23,124 nt of DNA, from positions 1 through 23,124 of the forward strand of contig DEWK01000003.1 in assembly GCA_002363615.1 (NCBI GenBank), read 5' to 3'. The notes beneath the pieces are model-generated. The model ran no database searches. It was not told where the DNA came from and worked only from the letters and a program-made list of their open reading frames with translations. This DNA is from Lachnospira sp. UBA3212. GTDB taxonomy: Bacteria; Bacillota; Clostridia; Lachnospirales; Lachnospiraceae. Below, piece by piece: positions 21,243 through 23,124 of this stretch (its first letter is position 1; the number at the start of each line of letters is the position of its first letter). A program made the position numbers and the translations under genes.

Positions 21243-22013
21243 TTAGCTATGCCATGATTCGCTTAGGAGCTGAGTTAAAAACTTCACTTCCCCAAAAAAC
21301 TCCCGAATCATATTGTTTAAAAGATAGTAAGGGGTAGAATCTGCGGAGATTCCACTGGCTTGTGGAAGCCCGTATTTCTTAGCAATCTGCAAGGCCCGGA
21401 ACATATGGAAATTATTAGAAACCAGTCCCACAGAGGCCCCATCGGGAATAAATTTTTTAGAAAATTGGATGTTTTCAATGGTGGTTTTAGATTGATCCTC
21501 CTTAATAATCCGGCTTGGATCAATGCCGCACTGTACCAAATATTGATACATTCCGTCTGCCTCTGGAAATGGTTCCTTGTGTCCCTGGCCGCCGGATACG
21601 ATACAGATGGTTTCAGGGTTTTTGTCTAAGTAAGCCTTGGCCTTATCTAGTCGATAACGAAGTACCTGACTGGGTCCGGATTTTCTTACCTGGGCTCCAA
21701 GGACAATCAGATAATCTAAGTGCTGTTCTTCTTTTTGAGAAAAGGCAGAAATCACCAGGATTTCAAAGATTGCAAGAATGAATACACCGAGTCCAAGAAG
21801 AATTAGGAAAATCCTTCGATAGATTTTAGGAATCTTAGTCCAAAGATGGAGGGGAAATCCTAGGACAAGCAGGAAGCAAGCAAGGCCAAGAAGGATCCAA
21901 AACAAATAAAATCTGGAACCGGAGGCAATTATCCAAACCTGGATACCATAGAGAATACTAAAGAATCCCAGGATTGCAAATAAAATGGAAAATAATATCT
22001 GATGCACGTTCAT
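21243..22013 (-). CDS. YdcF-like (DUF218) membrane protein
   Basis: A 256-residue protein with three N-terminal membrane helices (about 5-29, 34-54, 67-90) and a DUF218 domain from 98. The domain has DYLIVLGAQV (100-109), VSGGQG followed by E147, EDQSKTTIENI (172-182) and VSNNFHMFRA (198-207). Its His and the preceding Asn/Ser residues form the family's putative active pocket. DUF218 proteins such as SanA and YdcF are implicated in envelope integrity; the reaction is not firmly known and the domain is Rossmann-like. ATG at 22011-22013 (minus) has AAAGGA about 7 bp upstream. It is divergent from the RsmJ-like gene and convergent with the deformylase. Confidence 0.85.
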   Translation of the reverse strand: MNVHQILFSILFAILGFFSILYGIQVWIIASGSRFYLFWILLGLACFLLVLGFPLHLWTKIPKIYRRIFLILLGLGVFILAIFEILVISAFSQKEEQHLDYLIVLGAQVRKSGPSQVLRYRLDKAKAYLDKNPETICIVSGGQGHKEPFPEADGMYQYLVQCGIDPSRIIKEDQSKTTIENIQFSKKFIPDGASVGLVSNNFHMFRALQIAKKYGLPQASGISADSTPYYLLNNMIREFFGEVKFLTQLLSESWHS

Positions 22014-22042
22014 AAGTATGTCCTTTCGTTTTTATAAGGCAT

Positions 22043-22072
22043 ATTATAAGGCGGCGCAGGTGTTTTCGTCAA
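22043..22072 (-). promoter_or_regulatory. Promoter of the YdcF-like gene
   Basis: Read on minus: TTGACG (22067-22072), an 18-bp spacer and TATAAT (22043-22048). The leader is about 20-25 nt. Confidence 0.7.
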
Positions 22073-22091
22073 ATAGAGAAGAGGAGCAGGA

Positions 22092-22841
22092 ATGATTCAA
22101 GGAATTTATGTACAAGGAAAAAAAGTGGATTTAGACCGAGCGAGAAGACTGGCTGAACAATTTGAAACAGAAATCATTTCCAAACTACCGGAAGATAAGT
22201 TTGCAAAATACTTTGTTTTTGATAAAAGTGGCATTACTTTTGTTGCCGGAAAGCAGGAACTAAAGGGGGATTTTACCAGACTCCTTCCTAGGATTACCAA
22301 GGGCCACCTGCAACATGAAATTCTTTTAAAGGTAGCCAATCAGGGAGCCTTAGAACGGGTAGGGGAATTAAGGGGAGTGGACTGCACCGCAGGACTGGGA
22401 GAAGATTCCTTTCTCTTAGCGGCAGGAGGTTATCACATGGAACTTTATGAGCACAACCCGGTAACGGCAGTGCTTTTGGGAGATGCTTTGATTCGAGCAA
22501 AGAGTCACCCTGACTTAAAGGAAATTGCCAAAAGAATGACTTTAAGGGTAGGAGACAGTAAGGAACTTTTGGAAAAATTGTCTTACCGGCCGGACTTAAT
22601 CTATCTAGATCCAATGTATCCGGAAAAGAAGAAAAGTGGGGAGAGCAAGAAGAAACTTCAAGTCCTTCACCAAATTGAGACCCCTTGTTCGGATGAAATC
22701 CAGCTGGTTCAGGCGGCCATAGAAAGAAAACCTCAAAAGATCATTATTAAGCGCCCACCGGAAGGTCCCTATCTTGCAGGGATGAAACCAAATTATTCGG
22801 TGAAACGAAAAGCCGTTCGTTTTGATTGCCTAGTCTTTTAA
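22092..22841 (+). CDS. rsmJ: 16S rRNA (guanine-N2) methyltransferase RsmJ-like
   Basis: A 249-residue class I SAM-dependent methyltransferase resembling RsmJ (YhiQ), which methylates a guanine near the 3' end of 16S rRNA (G1516 in E. coli). Seen are an N-terminal domain of about 85 residues; SAM-binding DCTAGLGEDSFLLAAGG (97-113); acidic E120 in ELYEHNP; the catalytic-type LDPMYPEKKKSG (172-183); and KRPPEGPYLAG (200-210), followed by RFDCLVF. The DPMYP and KRPP motifs distinguish it from generic methyltransferases. GAGGAGCAGG just before ATG 22092 is the ribosome binding site. It is divergent from the YdcF-like gene across about 78 bp. The exact target nucleotide in this organism is inferred from the family. 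Confidence 0.82.
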   Translation: MIQGIYVQGKKVDLDRARRLAEQFETEIISKLPEDKFAKYFVFDKSGITFVAGKQELKGDFTRLLPRITKGHLQHEILLKVANQGALERVGELRGVDCTAGLGEDSFLLAAGGYHMELYEHNPVTAVLLGDALIRAKSHPDLKEIAKRMTLRVGDSKELLEKLSYRPDLIYLDPMYPEKKKSGESKKKLQVLHQIETPCSDEIQLVQAAIERKPQKIIIKRPPEGPYLAGMKPNYSVKRKAVRFDCLVF

Positions 22842-22896
22842 CCTTGTCCGAGAACATTCTTTATAGCAGATGTGATGAAAAAAATAAAAATTTGCG

Positions 22897-22925
22897 TTGT
22901 GTTTCTTAAGGGGATTCAGTATAAT
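22897..22925 (+). promoter_or_regulatory. Promoter of the YgiQ-type frame
   Basis: TTGTGT (22897-22902), 17 bp, TATAAT (22920-22925). It lies 32 bp before the ATG at 22958. Confidence 0.6.
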
Positions 22926-22957
22926 CGTCACGATATGTATTTAGAAAGGTGATAGCT

Positions 22958-23104
22958 ATGTTTTTACCAATTACCAAAAAAGAGATGAAAATGCGGGGAT
23001 GGAATCAGGCGGATTTTGTCTATGTAATCGGGGATGCCTATGTAGATCATTCCTCTTTTGGACCAGCCATTATCAGCCGTGTTTTAGAGGCCCATGGTTA
23101 CTGA
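22958..23104 (+). pseudogene. YgiQ-family radical SAM protein, N-terminus only, early stop
   Basis: ATG 22958 opens MFLPITKKEMKMRGWNQADF and then VYVIGDAYVDHSSFGPAIIS and RVLEAHGY, closely matching the conserved start of YgiQ-type radical SAM proteins. These normally run 600-700 residues and continue with a VGIIAQPDW-type segment, with the Fe-S cysteines much further on. Here a TGA at 23102-23104 stops the frame after 48 codons, and none of the other frames in the remaining 20 bases restores the expected sequence. The promoter and AAAGGTGA ribosome binding site look intact. Either the gene is disrupted, or the sequence at the end of the window is unreliable or joins other DNA. Confidence 0.65.
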
Positions 23105-23124
23105 ATATTACAACTCTTCAGAGC

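Noticed and set aside
21360..21781. Plus-strand frames opposite the YdcF-like gene
   Set aside because: The minus-strand gene has clear family motifs, promoter and ribosome binding site; the plus frames are shadows.

Overview
The window looks like chromosomal DNA of an anaerobic, low-GC Gram-positive bacterium, most likely a Lachnospiraceae-type Clostridia. This is inferred from A+T-rich DNA, strong GGAGG-type ribosome binding sites, many extended -10 promoters, secreted Ig-like and BspA-type leucine-rich-repeat proteins without LPXTG anchors, and a short (136-residue) peptide deformylase. No rRNA, tRNA, CRISPR array, insertion sequence or phage gene was seen.

Layout. Positions 1-900 hold a two-gene unit: a DUF2975 membrane protein and a small Cro/CI-type regulator. 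Their promoter sits between two copies of the same palindrome. Positions 900-1577 are mostly empty but carry two terminators. Positions 1578-5408 encode a 1276-residue secreted surface protein with a recent 546-bp internal duplication. Positions 5572-9132 hold a small unknown membrane protein and a two-gene glycan/lipid-sugar unit (GT2-GtrA fusion plus a large polytopic membrane protein). Positions 9408-11387 encode a secreted protein ending in BspA-type repeats. Next come a DUF89 damage-control phosphatase (11514-12371) and two independent small genes of 34 and 63 codons, each with its own promoter and terminator.

Positions 12974-16560 form a zinc-type ABC uptake operon: small Cys/His membrane protein, substrate-binding lipoprotein, ATPase, permease and accessory lipoprotein. 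It is preceded by a perfect 7-1-7 Fur-family palindrome overlapping the -35 box, consistent with Zur control. An unknown 252-residue protein follows (16668-17426); its promoter lies inside the loop of the preceding terminator hairpin.

The most unusual gene is 17685-18983. A complete HPr-like phosphocarrier domain (His15 and Arg17 kept, position 46 Glu instead of the regulatory Ser) is fused to a full D-2-hydroxyacid dehydrogenase of the D-lactate dehydrogenase type. This suggests that PTS or catabolite status could be read directly by a fermentation enzyme. It is followed by a MATE exporter, then a structured leader RNA candidate upstream of a small HTH gene and a peptide deformylase. A convergent YdcF-like membrane protein, an RsmJ-like rRNA methyltransferase and a prematurely stopped YgiQ-type N-terminus complete the window.
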